A stretch of 64,000 nt of DNA from Methylocystis hirsuta (GTDB lineage Bacteria > Pseudomonadota > Alphaproteobacteria > Rhizobiales > Beijerinckiaceae), in assembly GCF_003722355.1 (NCBI RefSeq), contig NZ_QWDD01000001.1:372001-436000 (forward strand), read 5' to 3'. Made by a program: the position numbers and the translations under genes. Numbering within the stretch: position 1 is the stretch's first letter; the number at the start of each line of letters is the position of its first letter. This document shows, in pieces, positions 44,539 to 54,179 of the stretch. The notes under the pieces are model-generated. The model did not search any database, had not been told where the DNA came from, and worked only from the letters and a program-made list of their open reading frames with translations.

Positions 44539-45378
44539 ATGACGCGCTATCTGGGATATGCATTCGCCGCTCTTTTCGCTGGTTATTTCGCCGCGCTCGT
44601 CGGCCTCGTCGCCTTTCAGCGCGACTTCCTCTTTCGCCCTGACGCGCTGCGCGCCGATCCCGCCGCGGCTGGGCTTGCCGAGGCTCAGGAAACGACGCTC
44701 AAGACGCGCGACGGCGAAATGCTCGTCGCCTGGCGGCTTCCCGCCGATTGCGGCCGGCCGTTCATTCTTTATCTTCATGGCAACGGCGGCGCGCTTCGCG
44801 ATCGCGTTCCCCGGTTCAAGCGCTTTGTCGAAGACCGGTTCGGCATGCTCGCCGTCTCCTATCGCGGCTACGGCGGCTCAACCGGCGCGCCCGCGCAGGA
44901 GGGCCTCTTCCTCGACGCCGAAGCGGCCTACGCAGAGGCGCTGAGGCTCGGCTACGCGCCCGAGCGGATCGTCATTTTGGGCGAGTCGCTTGGAACGGGC
45001 GTCGCCACCCATCTCGCGGCCGCGCATCATGCGGCGGGACTGGTGCTCGATTCCCCCTATTCGTCCATCGCCGACGTGGCGGCGGAGCGATACGCCTGGG
45101 CGCCCGTCCAGTATCTGGTGCGCGATCCGTTTCGCTCGGATCGAGAGATCGGCAAGGCGCGGGCGCCGGTCCTGATGGTCCACGGCGAGAATGATTCCGT
45201 CATTCCGATTCGTCTCGCGCGCCGGCTCTTCGATCTCGCCAATGCGCCGAAGACGTTCCTTTCAGCGCCGGGCCGCGATCATCTGGCCCTGCTCGATTCG
45301 AACGTTTATCCCCGCGTGCGCGACTGGATCGAGGCGCACGCCGCCGGCGCCGCTTGCGAAAAACCGGACTCGAATTAA
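44539..45378 (+). CDS. Alpha/beta hydrolase (BEM46/ABHD12-13-like)
   Basis: A 279-residue hydrolase anchored by one N-terminal membrane helix (YAFAALFAGYFAALVGLVAFQ). The motifs YLHGNGGALRDR, the nucleophile elbow ILGESLGTG, Asp in VHGENDSVIP and His in GRDHLAL form the catalytic set. It is similar in plan to membrane-bound BEM46-type serine hydrolases; the substrate is unknown. It is placed between a lysA fragment and intact lysA. ATG 44539 begins just before the membrane helix. Confidence 0.87.
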   Translation: MTRYLGYAFAALFAGYFAALVGLVAFQRDFLFRPDALRADPAAAGLAEAQETTLKTRDGEMLVAWRLPADCGRPFILYLHGNGGALRDRVPRFKRFVEDRFGMLAVSYRGYGGSTGAPAQEGLFLDAEAAYAEALRLGYAPERIVILGESLGTGVATHLAAAHHAAGLVLDSPYSSIADVAAERYAWAPVQYLVRDPFRSDREIGKARAPVLMVHGENDSVIPIRLARRLFDLANAPKTFLSAPGRDHLALLDSNVYPRVRDWIEAHAAGAACEKPDSN

Positions 45379-45390
45379 ACGCGGCGCCGT

Positions 45391-46656
45391 CTAAAGCCAG
45401 TCCGGGACGCTGTCCATCGCAATGATCTCCTCGACGCTCTGACGCTTGCGAATGACTGCGTAACGCGCGCCATCGACCAAGACTTCCGGAATCAGCGGGC
45501 GCGCATTGTAAGTGCCGGACTGCACCGCGCCATAGGCCCCCGCAGTGAGCACGCAGAGCAATTCGCCGGCGCGCGGCTCGACGATCTCGCGTCCATGCGC
45601 AAGATAGTCGCCCGTCTCGCAGACAGGTCCGACGACGTCGGCGACGATCTTTTGCCGATCCGCGCTCTGGCGCACCGGGATGATGTCGTGCCAGGCGTCG
45701 TAGAGCGTCGGACGGATAAGATCGTTCATGCCGGCGTCGACGATCACGAAGGTCTTGGCGTCGCCATGCTTCACGTAGATGACGCGCGTGACGAGTATGC
45801 CGGCGTTGCCGACGATGAGCCGTCCCGGCTCCAGCACCAGCCTGCAGCCGAGCCCGCCGAAATGCCGGCGCACGATCTCGGCGTATTTCTCGGGATGGTA
45901 GGACTGCGGATCGTCGCCGTCGTGATAGGGAATTCCCAGTCCGCCGCCGAGATCGACATGCGAGATATCGTGCCCGTCGGCGCGCAGGTCGCGCACGAGC
46001 TCGGCGAGCAGCGAAAAGGCCTCGTCGAAGGGCGCGAGGTCGGTGAGCTGGGAGCCGATATGCATGTCGGCGCCGGCGAGCTTAATTCCCTTGAGCTTGG
46101 CGGCGAAGGCGTAGACCGCCCGCGCCCGCGACAGCGGCACGCCGAATTTGTTTTCGGCGAGGCCGGTGGAAATCTTCTTATGGGTGCGGGCGTCGACGTC
46201 CGGATTGACGCGGAGCGACACGCGCGCCGCACGCCCGAGAGCGACCGCCGCTTGCGACAGGGCTTCGAGCTCGGGCTCGGACTCGACGTTGAAACAGAAG
46301 ATTCCGGCGTCAAGCGCCGCCGCGATCTCCTCAGGCGTCTTGCCGACGCCGGAAAAGGTGATTTTTTCGGGCGCGACGCCGGCGGCGAGCGCCCGCGCCA
46401 GCTCTCCGCCGGAGACCACGTCCATTCCTGCGCCCTCGCGGGCGAGGAGACGCAGGACGGCCTGATTGGAGTTGGCCTTCACGGCGTAGCAGACGAGCGC
46501 GTCGAGACCCGCGAAGGCCTGCGAAAAAACCTGATAGTGGCGTCGGATCGTCGCCGCCGAATAGCAATAGAAGGGCGTGCCCACCTCATCGGCGAGCGTC
46601 GCCACGGCGACCTCCTCGGCGTGGAGCGCGCCGTTTCGATAGTCGAAAAGATGCAT
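45391..46656 (-). CDS. lysA: Diaminopimelate decarboxylase
   Basis: A 421-residue PLP enzyme for the last step of lysine synthesis. The PLP lysine is Lys60 in CYAVKANSN. LAENKFGVPL, HIGSQLTDLAPF, DLGGGLGIPYHDGD, the EPGRLIVGNAG phosphate site and the cysteine of VGPVCETGDYLA are intact. It is transcribed after a small lipoprotein gene, the usual alphaproteobacterial lptM-lysA order. Part of it is duplicated at 44290-44484. Confidence 0.97.
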   Translation of the reverse strand: MHLFDYRNGALHAEEVAVATLADEVGTPFYCYSAATIRRHYQVFSQAFAGLDALVCYAVKANSNQAVLRLLAREGAGMDVVSGGELARALAAGVAPEKITFSGVGKTPEEIAAALDAGIFCFNVESEPELEALSQAAVALGRAARVSLRVNPDVDARTHKKISTGLAENKFGVPLSRARAVYAFAAKLKGIKLAGADMHIGSQLTDLAPFDEAFSLLAELVRDLRADGHDISHVDLGGGLGIPYHDGDDPQSYHPEKYAEIVRRHFGGLGCRLVLEPGRLIVGNAGILVTRVIYVKHGDAKTFVIVDAGMNDLIRPTLYDAWHDIIPVRQSADRQKIVADVVGPVCETGDYLAHGREIVEPRAGELLCVLTAGAYGAVQSGTYNARPLIPEVLVDGARYAVIRKRQSVEEIIAMDSVPDWL

Positions 46657-46660
46657 CGGC

Positions 46661-46951
46661 TTACAGCAGCGGGTCGAGCGGGAAGGGATATTGCGCCGGC
46701 GGTCGATTGCCGATGGTGCCCGGAATAGGCGGCGGCGGGAGAGAGGTTTCAGGAGCGCCGGCCGCCGGCCGCGGCGCCCCGCGCGCCGCTCCCGCTTCCG
46801 CCTCCGTCCGCAGGATCGCCCCGCGCGCCTGCGTTTCGGGCGGCAGCTCCACAGGCCCGCGCCGGCCGCAAGCGCCGAGGCTCGCGGCGACGAGCGCCAG
46901 CGTAAAAACCGCCAAGCGGCGGCGGGTGAGGAGCGGCAATGGAGGCGTCAC
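46661..46951 (-). CDS. lptM: Small lipoprotein upstream of lysA (LptM-like)
   Basis: A 96-residue lipoprotein with signal and lipobox (LAVFTLALVAASLGAC), followed by the typical GRRGPVELPPE and a Pro/Ala-rich tail. In E. coli the small lipoprotein LptM (YifL) assists LptD maturation and is also encoded next to a lysine/DAP gene. The name rests on the CGRRGP motif and position; the mature part is longer than LptM. It lies four bases upstream of lysA. Confidence 0.75.
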   Translation of the reverse strand: MTPPLPLLTRRRLAVFTLALVAASLGACGRRGPVELPPETQARGAILRTEAEAGAARGAPRPAAGAPETSLPPPPIPGTIGNRPPAQYPFPLDPLL

Positions 46952-47279
46952 GGCGATTCGTCCCCGGGGAGAGCCCGCGCACTATAGCGATGAAGCAAAA
47001 AAAGGCGAGGGCGCGGGCGTCACGCGATCGGCTTCTTTGCGGGCGAGGGAGAGTCCCGTGGCCCTCGCGCGCACTTTGAGGCGCGCCGCGCGCGAGAGCC
47101 CGAGCTCTGCTGTTACAAAATGGAACGGGGCGCGGAGTTAATGATTGCCGTCGAAGTGACCATAACTCGGCTGCGCTGGACGCGGCGCGCGAAGGAGCCC
47201 AATTAACCGAAAAGCGCCAAAAGCCGGGCCTTCCATCGGCGCGCCTTTACGATTTGGCGTCTGCGTGTTTAGGTCAAGC
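46952..47279. other. Intergenic region between lptM-lysA and the L,D-transpeptidase gene
   Basis: About 330 bases between divergent genes. It should hold both promoters, but I found no convincing -35/-10 pair; CACTATAGCG at 46979-46988 is a possible -10 element. No open frame here looks real. Confidence 0.4.
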
Positions 47280-47846
47280 ATGGTCAGCGTTCCGCGTTTA
47301 TTCGCCGCTCTTGCCGCGGCTGTTTTATTCACGGCGGCCCCTGCAGGCGCCGCGGTGCGCGTCCGCATCGACCTTGCGGCGCAAAGGCTCGAGGCGGTCA
47401 CGCCGCAGGGCGAAACCGTCAACTGGAAAATCTCCAGCGGCCGCCGGGGTTACGAAACACCCACGGGAAATTACGGCGTCATGCGCATGGAGGCCGATCA
47501 TCATTCCGACGAATATGATCAGGCGCCGATGCCCTACGCCATCTTCTTTTCGCCCCGCGGCCTCGCCATTCACGGGAGCTATGAGCGCGGTTTGGGCCGT
47601 CCGCTCTCCCACGGCTGCGTGCGGCTTGCGGTTCCGAACGCGCGGCAACTCTTTGATTGGGTGGAAAAGCACGGGGCGACGATCGAAATCACCGGCGGCG
47701 CCCGCCGCGCGGCCGGTCGCCAGGAGGCGGAGCGCCAAGAGGCGGAGCGCCAGGAGGCCGAGCGCCCACGCATGACGCGGCGACCGCGCCCTGTTTACGA
47801 GGAGCCGTCCTTCGGCTTCGGCATGGAGAGCTACTCCCCTTACTAA
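47280..47846 (+). CDS. L,D-transpeptidase (YkuD domain)
   Basis: A 188-residue secreted enzyme with signal peptide LFAALAAAVLFTAAPAGAA and a YkuD domain. The catalytic motif is intact: IHGSYERGLGRPLSHGCVRLAVPNA, with His and Cys in SHGCVR. Such enzymes crosslink peptidoglycan 3-3 or attach lipoproteins. The C-terminal tail holds three tandem 15-base repeats encoding RQEAE-type units near 47713-47763. ATG 47280 is used; GTG 47265 is in frame. Confidence 0.9.
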   Translation: MVSVPRLFAALAAAVLFTAAPAGAAVRVRIDLAAQRLEAVTPQGETVNWKISSGRRGYETPTGNYGVMRMEADHHSDEYDQAPMPYAIFFSPRGLAIHGSYERGLGRPLSHGCVRLAVPNARQLFDWVEKHGATIEITGGARRAAGRQEAERQEAERQEAERPRMTRRPRPVYEEPSFGFGMESYSPY

Positions 47847-47989
47847 GTCTGCCGGGTCCCGCGGGCGTTGCATCTCGGCAACACTCTCGGACTGAATCGA
47901 AATGAAGGCTGCGGCGCGTTTGCCGGGCTTCTTATTAACGGGTAATGCTCGGATTTCTGGCGCTTGTTGTTGACGAGCAGAGAGAGACA

Positions 47990-49918
47990 TTGACGACATC
48001 CAAAACCCCCCTTCTCGATCGCATCGCCTCCCCCGAAGATCTGCGCAAGCTACGTCCCAGCGAGCTCAAGCAAGTCGCGGAGGATTTGCGGCGCGAGACG
48101 ATCGACGCCGTGTCCGTGACCGGCGGCCATCTTGGCGCGGGCCTTGGCGTGGTCGAGCTGACGGTCGCCCTGCACTATGTTTTCGACACGCCGCGGGACA
48201 AGGTGATCTGGGACGTCGGCCACCAGACCTATCCGCACAAGATCCTCACCGGCAGGCGCGACCGCATCCGCACGCTGCGCATGGGCGGCGGGCTGTCCGG
48301 CTTCACCAAGCGCGCCGAAAGCGAATATGACGCCTTCGGCGCCGGCCATTCCTCGACCTCCATTTCGGCCGGCCTCGGCATGGCCGTCGCGCGCGATCTC
48401 GCCGACGGCGACAACCACGTCGTGGCGGTGATCGGCGACAGCTCGATGTCGGCCGGCATGGCCTATGAGGCGCTGAACAACGCCGGGGCGCTGCATTCTC
48501 GCCTGATCGTCATTCTGAACGACAATGACATGTCGATCGCCCCGCCCACGGGCGCCATGTCCGCCTATCTCGCCCGCCTGGTTTCGGGCGGCGCCTACCG
48601 CTCGATCCGCGAGGCCGCCAAACAGCTCGCCAGCCATTTGCCGCGCTTCATCTACGACAAAGCCCGCAAGGCCGAGGAGTTCTCGCGCAGCTTCATCACC
48701 GGCGGCACGATGTTCGAGGAGCTCGGCTTCTATTATGTCGGGCCGATCGACGGCCACAATCTCGACCATTTGCTGCCCGTGCTCAAGAACGTCCGCGACA
48801 AGGACGACGGGCCTGTCCTGGTTCACGTCGTCACGCAAAAGGGCAAGGGTTTTGGGCCGGCGGAGGAATCGGCCGACAAATGCCACGCCGTCAATAAATT
48901 CGACGTCGCGACCGGCATCCAGATCAAGCCCAAGGCCAATGCGCCGACCTATACGAATATTTTCGCCAAGGCGCTGATCGCCGAAGCCGAACATGACGAC
49001 AAGATCGTCGCCATCACGGCGGCGATGCCATCGGGCACCGGCCTCGATATTTTCGGCAAGGCCTTCCCGCATCGCACCTTCGACGTGGCGATCGCCGAGC
49101 AGCACGCCGTCACTTTCGCGGCCGGCCTCGCCTGCGAGGGCTATAAGCCCTTCTGCGCGCTGTATTCGACCTTCCTGCAGCGCGGCTACGATCAAGTCGT
49201 TCACGACGTCGCGATCCAGAACCTGCCGGTGCGCTTCGCCATCGACCGCGCCGGACTCGTCGGCGCCGACGGTCCGACGCATGCCGGCGCTTTCGATCTG
49301 GCCTATCTCGGTTGCCTGCCGGGCTTCGTTCTCATGGCGCCCGCTGACGAGGGCGAGTTGATGCATATGGTGGCGACGGCGGCCGCATATGATGACGGCC
49401 CGAGCGCTTTCCGCTATCCGCGCGGCGAAGGCGTCGGCGTCGAACTGCCGGAGCGCGGCGAAATTCTCGAGATCGGCAAGGGCCGTATCCTGCGCGAGGG
49501 CACGAAGGTCGCGATCCTCTCGCTTGGGACGCGGCTCGCCGACTCGATGAAGGCGGCGGCGGAGCTGGAAAATTACGGCGTGTCGACGACGGTCGCGGAC
49601 GCGCGCTTCGCCAAACCCATCGACCGTGAATTGCTGCGGAGCCTCGCCGCCAATCACGAGGCGCTTATCGTCGTCGAAGAAGGATCGATCGGCGGTTTCG
49701 GCTCCCAGGTCTTTCAGGCGCTCTCCGAAGATGGGATGCTGGACGGCATGCGCGGCGCGTTCAAGTTCCGCAGCATGACTCTGCCGGACGCCTATATCGA
49801 CCACGACAAGCACGAGCTGATGATCGCCAGGGCGATGCTCGACAGCAAGGCGATCGTCGGCAAGGCGCTGGAGCTCTTGGGCGACGAAAAGGCCGCGGCG
49901 CGGGTGATGATCGCGTAA
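47990..49918 (+). CDS. dxs: 1-deoxy-D-xylulose-5-phosphate synthase
   Basis: A 642-residue thiamine-dependent enzyme that condenses pyruvate and glyceraldehyde 3-phosphate, feeding both isoprenoid and thiazole synthesis. [13 protein letters not shown], the TPP/metal motif [18 protein letters not shown]...[19 protein letters not shown] with the catalytic Glu and the C-terminal [12 protein letters not shown] are present. TTG 47990 is preferred because GAGAGAG lies immediately upstream and family members begin with [12 protein letters not shown] 47945 adds 15 atypical residues. It also needs TPP, which the thi cluster supplies. Confidence 0.96.
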   Translation: MTTSKTPLLDRIASPEDLRKLRPSELKQVAEDLRRETIDAVSVTGGHLGAGLGVVELTVALHYVFDTPRDKVIWDVGHQTYPHKILTGRRDRIRTLRMGGGLSGFTKRAESEYDAFGAGHSSTSISAGLGMAVARDLADGDNHVVAVIGDSSMSAGMAYEALNNAGALHSRLIVILNDNDMSIAPPTGAMSAYLARLVSGGAYRSIREAAKQLASHLPRFIYDKARKAEEFSRSFITGGTMFEELGFYYVGPIDGHNLDHLLPVLKNVRDKDDGPVLVHVVTQKGKGFGPAEESADKCHAVNKFDVATGIQIKPKANAPTYTNIFAKALIAEAEHDDKIVAITAAMPSGTGLDIFGKAFPHRTFDVAIAEQHAVTFAAGLACEGYKPFCALYSTFLQRGYDQVVHDVAIQNLPVRFAIDRAGLVGADGPTHAGAFDLAYLGCLPGFVLMAPADEGELMHMVATAAAYDDGPSAFRYPRGEGVGVELPERGEILEIGKGRILREGTKVAILSLGTRLADSMKAAAELENYGVSTTVADARFAKPIDRELLRSLAANHEALIVVEEGSIGGFGSQVFQALSEDGMLDGMRGAFKFRSMTLPDAYIDHDKHELMIARAMLDSKAIVGKALELLGDEKAAARVMIA

Positions 49919-50374
49919 GGCGGGGTCGTCCGAAAGCCGGATATTCCTAACGTTGGGCTCGGATCGTGCACGAGACCACCTGAGGAATATGCTCAGTGCC
50001 CCGGCGGGCTAAGACGCGAACGTGAGAAACTTTGGGCGGAATTGCTGCGCAATATTCTGGATCATTGTTGACTTTTTGAGATCGAACCGAGGGCCGCAGA
50101 GCCCTTGCGGCCATGCAAACCAACCAAATTGCGAAAACCGATGCTTTTTGCGCATCGATTCGCTTTAGAATTCAATGCTGCATAATATAGCACCTGGCCG
50201 GCGCTCACTGCGACACTTGTTAGGAAGACAAATGCGGGTATCGAGATATCAATAGCTTATGACTAAGCATAAAACCGAAAAAGTCTCCTGATTTGACAGG
50301 GTGCCGGAAACAGGAACACTACTAATTCCCCCCGGAAAAAATGCTTCACACAGCTTCTCTCAATGGAGGCTTGT
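49919..50374. other. 456-base AT-shifted intergenic region
   Basis: This stretch is noticeably less GC-rich than its neighbours. It contains two hairpin candidates, GGCCGC...GCGGCC near 50092-50112 and CGATGC-TTTTTGC-GCATCG near 50138-50157, and no gene of family type. It may hold a small RNA, transferred DNA, or the promoter of the small ORF that follows. No tRNA or mobile-element end was recognised. Confidence 0.4.
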
Positions 50375-50539
50375 GTGTTGGATTCCCAGACGATTAACGC
50401 AATCGCGGCCGCGTTTGCAGCGGCAACGCCGCTTCTTATTGAGCTACGGCGTCATTGGCTTCCTCGCTGGAGAAGATCTAGAAATCGAACGCGGCCTCGA
50501 TCGCGAACCTCCGCCATAAAAAAGAAGTTGTCGGAGTAA
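50375..50539 (+). CDS. Small basic protein coupled to the GIY-YIG gene, unknown function
   Basis: A 54-residue frame starts at GTG 50375, five bases after a full GGAGG ribosome binding site (an in-frame ATG is at 50363). A short hydrophobic segment (INAIAAAFAAATPLLIEL) is followed by a very basic tail (RRHWLPRWRRSRNRTRPRSR). Its TAA shares a base with the ATG of the next gene (TAATG), which argues for real, coupled translation. No family is recognised. Confidence 0.45.
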   Translation: MLDSQTINAIAAAFAAATPLLIELRRHWLPRWRRSRNRTRPRSRTSAIKKKLSE

Positions 50540-51009
50540 TGTTGTTTATCGCCTCCGTCGCCGACGCCCCAGCGACGCCCGGCGGCTATGTGCTGGCGCT
50601 GCGCCTCGACGCGCCGCTCGACGTTCGCTCCGGGAAAAACTCGGCGACGCTTCCCGCCGGCGATTATCTCTATTGCGGCTCGGCGCGTGGCTCCGGCGGA
50701 TTGCGGGCGCGATTGGCGCGACACATGCGGCCGCAAAAGCGCTCCCACTGGCATGTCGACCAGCTTACCGCCGTAGCAAGTCTGCTCGGGGCCTTTGTCG
50801 AGGAACAGGGCGACGAATGCGCCCTCAACGCCGCGCTGGCCGATCTGCCAATCCCCATCGCCGGCTTCGGCAGTTCGGATTGCCGCCGCTGCGCCGCGCA
50901 TTTGCGATTTTGGCCGGACGGCGCAGCGCTTCCTTCCGACTGGGAAAATGCTAGGAAGGCGGCCGAGTCGCCGCTCTCGCTTGAGAGAGGCGCGCCGGGC
51001 GGCGCTTAA
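50539..51009 (+). CDS. GIY-YIG/DUF123-type nuclease family protein
   Basis: A 156-residue protein of the DUF123 family, related to GIY-YIG endonucleases. The core [40 protein letters not shown] and HWHVDQLT, and a cysteine group (DCRRCAAHL) are present. Whether it cuts DNA in vivo is not established. Translation is probably coupled to the small upstream ORF. It is followed by an intergenic hairpin repeat and hisS. Confidence 0.85.
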   Translation: MLFIASVADAPATPGGYVLALRLDAPLDVRSGKNSATLPAGDYLYCGSARGSGGLRARLARHMRPQKRSHWHVDQLTAVASLLGAFVEEQGDECALNAALADLPIPIAGFGSSDCRRCAAHLRFWPDGAALPSDWENARKAAESPLSLERGAPGGA

Positions 51010-51026
51010 GGCTCCTTCGGCGCCTG

Positions 51027-51080
51027 TCACCCCACCCCGGACTGCTGCGCAGTCCGACCCTCCCCCTCAAGGGGAGGGTG
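51027..51080. repeat. Double hairpin intergenic repeat before hisS
   Basis: Two adjacent hairpins, GGACTGC-TGC-GCAGTCC (51039-51055) and ACCCTCCCC-CTCAA...GGGGAGGGT (51057-51079). The ACCCTCCCC / GGGGAGGGT hairpin is a repeat type widespread in alphaproteobacteria. It may also end the upstream transcript. Confidence 0.65.
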
Positions 51081-51104
51081 AAAGCTCGTCGCGGATCGTT
51101 GTTT

Positions 51105-52598
51105 ATGCCCAAGGAAGAAAACAAGACCAAGGTTGAAGCGCGCACGCCGCGCGGGCTCGCCGACCGCGAGGCTGGCGAACTCGCCGCCACCGGCCGGATG
51201 CTCGACGTCATCCGCGAGGTTTACGAGCTCTACGGCTTCGAGGCGCTCGAGACGCCGGCGATCGAATACACGGACGCGCTCGGCAAGTTCCTGCCCGATC
51301 AGGATCGCCCGAATGAGGGCGTCTTTTCCTTTCAGGACGACGACGAGCAGTGGCTGTCGCTACGCTACGACCTGACCGCGCCGCTGGCGCGTTTCGTCGC
51401 GCAGAATTTCGACCGGCTGCCAAAGCCCTATCGGTCCTATCGCGTTGGCCATGTCTACCGGAACGAGAAGCCGGGGCCGGGGCGCTTTCGGCAGTTCATG
51501 CAGTTCGACGCCGATACGGTCGGCTCCGCCTCGCCGGCCGCCGACGCCGAAATCTGCATGATGGCGGCGGACGCCATGGAGCGGCTGGGGATCGCGCGCG
51601 GCGACTACGTCATCAAGATCAACAGCCGCAAGGTGCTCGACGGCGTGATGCAGTCGATTGGCCTTGCCGGCGAGGAGAACGCGGGCCGCCGCCTCGTCGT
51701 GCTACGCGCCATCGACAAGCTCGACCGGCTAGGCCCCGACGGCGTCCGGCAGTTGCTTGGCGAGGGCCGCAAGGACGACAGCGGGGATTTCACCAAGGGC
51801 GCGGGGCTCCCTCTGCCGGCGATCGACACGATCCTGTCCTTCAGCCTCGGGGGACAATATCGGGACGGCGCGCCGGCTTTCGATCTCTTCGGCCTGCTCG
51901 GCAAGAGCGAGGTCGGCGCCCAGGGCGCGGAGGAGCTTCTGGAAATCGAGGATCTCGCGCGCGACGCGGGCTTTGGGCCGGATCGCATCCGCGTCGACCC
52001 TTCCGTCGTGCGCGGCCTCGAATATTACACCGGCCCCGTTTTCGAGGCCGACCTCACCTTCGAAACCAAAGACGAGAAGGGAAATCCCGTGCGCTTCGGC
52101 TCCGTGGGGGGCGGGGGCCGTTACGACGGTCTCGTGGGGCGTTTCAGATCGGAAAATACGCCGGCGACCGGCTTCTCGATCGGCGTCTCGAGGCTGTTTG
52201 CGGCCTTGAAGCTGATCGGCAGCCCGATCGTCTCGGCGCGTCCGCATGTCGGCCCGGTCGTCGTGCTGGTCCTCGATCGCGACAGGCTCGCCGACTATCA
52301 GCGGATGGCGGCGCAGCTGCGGGGCGCCGGGATCGCCGCCGAAATCTATCTCGGCGCTTCGGGCATGAAGGCGCAGATGAAATACGCCGACCGGCGCAAC
52401 AGCCCGCTGGCGATTATTCAGGGCTCCGACGAAAAGGCGCGCGGCGAGGTCACCATCAAGGATCTCGTCGCCGGCGCGAAGGCCGCCGCCAATATCGCCA
52501 CCAATGAGCAATGGAAGGCGCTTCGTCCCGCCCAATTCGCCGTGCCGGAAGCCGAATTGGTCGAAGAGGTCCAAAAGGCGCTTAAGGAACAAATTTAA
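51105..52598 (+). CDS. hisS: Histidyl-tRNA synthetase
   Basis: A 497-residue class II aminoacyl-tRNA synthetase. Motif 1 (RPNEGVFSF region), motif 2 ([29 protein letters not shown]), the histidine-A motif region [14 protein letters not shown], and motif 3 ([10 protein letters not shown]) are present, with a C-terminal anticodon-binding domain. It belongs to the longer alphaproteobacterial form that carries an insertion. ATG 51105 begins MPKEENK. Confidence 0.96.
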   Translation: MPKEENKTKVEARTPRGLADREAGELAATGRMLDVIREVYELYGFEALETPAIEYTDALGKFLPDQDRPNEGVFSFQDDDEQWLSLRYDLTAPLARFVAQNFDRLPKPYRSYRVGHVYRNEKPGPGRFRQFMQFDADTVGSASPAADAEICMMAADAMERLGIARGDYVIKINSRKVLDGVMQSIGLAGEENAGRRLVVLRAIDKLDRLGPDGVRQLLGEGRKDDSGDFTKGAGLPLPAIDTILSFSLGGQYRDGAPAFDLFGLLGKSEVGAQGAEELLEIEDLARDAGFGPDRIRVDPSVVRGLEYYTGPVFEADLTFETKDEKGNPVRFGSVGGGGRYDGLVGRFRSENTPATGFSIGVSRLFAALKLIGSPIVSARPHVGPVVVLVLDRDRLADYQRMAAQLRGAGIAAEIYLGASGMKAQMKYADRRNSPLAIIQGSDEKARGEVTIKDLVAGAKAAANIATNEQWKALRPAQFAVPEAELVEEVQKALKEQI

Positions 52599-52673
52599 CC
52601 TGCGGCGAAGCGGATCATTGCCACGCGCGCAGGCGCGTATAGTTTTGCGAAAGGGATAGAGGAGCAAACGCAG

Positions 52674-53492
52674 ATGAATGGCGACACGCCCAAATCAATC
52701 GTCCATCCCACCGATCTCTCCTTCGCAAGCCAGGACGCCTTCGCACATGCGCTGCGCATCGCCGTGGCCTGCAAGAGCATGTTGCACATTCTGCATATCG
52801 AAGCGCCCGAGACCGAGGAGGACGATTGGGATCGCTTTCCGCAGGTGCGCGAGATGCTGGCGCGCTGGAAGATGATCTCGCCGACCGCGACGCGCGCCGA
52901 GGCGGCCGAACAGCTCGGCGTCAAAATCGTCAAGGCGTCGGTCGAATCGGAATCGCCCGTCGTCGGGGTCGCCGCCTACGTCGAGCGGCACCTGTGCGAT
53001 CTTCTTGTGATGATGACCCGGCCGCGCAGCGCTCTGGAGCGTCTGCTCGCCAGCTCGGTCGCCGAGGAAACGGCCCGCGAGACGCATGTGCCGGCGCTGT
53101 TCCTGCGCGAGGACCAGAAAGGCTTCGTCGACCGGGAGACGGGCGCCGTCTCGCTCAATACGGTGCTGATGCCGGTCGAGGCGACGGTCTCGCCGCTCGA
53201 CGCCTTCCGCCACGTCGCCGCAGTCGCGCATTGTCTCAACCCGGCCGCTGACGTCATGATGCTGCATGTCGGCGACGATCTGCCGCTTTTTGAAGGGCTG
53301 CTGCCGCATATCGAGTTGCGCCGCGGCCCCGTCGTCGAAACCATTCTCGCCTACGCGCAGGAGATCAAGGCCGACATGATCGCCATGCCGACGCGTGGCC
53401 GAAAGGGCTTGCTGGAGGCCCTGCGCGGCTCGACGACGCAGCGTGTGCTGCACGAGGCGCCCTGTCCGCTGCTCGCGTCGCCGGTGAAATAA
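52674..53492 (+). CDS. Tandem universal stress protein
   Basis: A 272-residue protein with two UspA domains: residues about 5-145 (IVHPTDLSFASQDAFAHALRIA, LCDLLVMMTRPRSALERLLASSVAEETARET) and about 160-270 (TVLMPVEATVSPLDAFRH, ADMIAMPTRGRKGLLEALRGSTTQRVLHEAPCPLLA). The second domain retains a glycine-rich nucleotide-type region. Such proteins help survive stress; the ligand is unknown. It stands alone after hisS. Confidence 0.9.
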   Translation: MNGDTPKSIVHPTDLSFASQDAFAHALRIAVACKSMLHILHIEAPETEEDDWDRFPQVREMLARWKMISPTATRAEAAEQLGVKIVKASVESESPVVGVAAYVERHLCDLLVMMTRPRSALERLLASSVAEETARETHVPALFLREDQKGFVDRETGAVSLNTVLMPVEATVSPLDAFRHVAAVAHCLNPAADVMMLHVGDDLPLFEGLLPHIELRRGPVVETILAYAQEIKADMIAMPTRGRKGLLEALRGSTTQRVLHEAPCPLLASPVK

Positions 53493-53510
53493 TCGCCGGC
53501 GCATCGCCGC

Positions 53511-53607
53511 TCACTCCCGAGAGGCCGAAGGCCTGATCGGGACGCCAGAGTCGCGGTCCGAATTTTGGGAGCCTATTCGGGAATCTCGCTCAACGCGCGA
53601 GCGTCGG
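53511..53607. repeat. Diverged copy of the 7353 palindromic repeat
   Basis: Contains TCACTCCCGAGAGGCCGAAGGCCTGATCGGGA-type sequence, as in the left part of the 7353 element, then TATTCGGGAATCTCGCT and GCGCGAGCGTCGGG like its right part. The terminal TGTCATTCCCG/CGGGAATGACA is not fully kept, so it is a decayed copy. Confidence 0.6.
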
Positions 53608-53625
53608 GCCGCCGTCGCGCCGGTT

Positions 53626-54114
53626 TTAGAGCGAGCGCTGGAAATGCAGCACGCCGCCCTGCGCGCCTTTCAGGATCAGGTCATCGCCCTTCGTGTCCCA
53701 ATAGGGGCCCGAGAGCAGGACCGCCCAATAGTCGCGCTCGAAGGCGGCAAGCGGGCCTTCACATTTGCGTTCGTTGACCGCCGGCATGGTGCGCGGTCCG
53801 AGCCGGTTGGGGCCGATGATGAAGATGCCCGACCAGTTCTTGCAGCCCGAAAAACCGTTGGCGCGGCCGGTTGAGTCGATCGAGATCCACATCTCCACCG
53901 GCGGCGCTTTGCCGTTGATCTCCTTGAGCACGAAGTTCTGGTTGTGCGGGAACGGCTGATAGCGCGGAATGCCGCCCGTCTCCTTGTTTTCGTCTTCCGG
54001 CTGCTTTTGCTCCGCGCCCTTAGGCGGCTTGGCGGGGCTCTTGGCGGCGCTTGGCGCGGCGGCGAGCGCAATAGCGCAGAGCGAGGCGGCTAAGGCGAGC
54101 AAAATCCTGTTCAT
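53626..54114 (-). CDS. Secreted META/HslJ-like domain protein
   Basis: A 162-residue protein with signal peptide (MNRILLALAASLCAIALAAAPSAA), a Lys/Pro/Gln-rich linker, and a domain resembling META/HslJ proteins (ISIDSTGRANGFSGCKNWSGIFI, with AFERDYWAVLLSGPYWDTKGDDLILKG). The domain's function is not well defined. ATG 54114 is used because the signal starts there; a longer in-frame start exists at 54135. Confidence 0.75.
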   Translation of the reverse strand: MNRILLALAASLCAIALAAAPSAAKSPAKPPKGAEQKQPEDENKETGGIPRYQPFPHNQNFVLKEINGKAPPVEMWISIDSTGRANGFSGCKNWSGIFIIGPNRLGPRTMPAVNERKCEGPLAAFERDYWAVLLSGPYWDTKGDDLILKGAQGGVLHFQRSL

Positions 54115-54179
54115 CGCGTCAATCATCCTCCCCATCAGGCGACCCGCGCCAGTCGGTCCCGGGCCCGCGGCGCAGCGCC

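Noticed and set aside
48050..49813. 587-codon minus-strand open frame
   Set aside because: Antisense to dxs; no recognisable domain.
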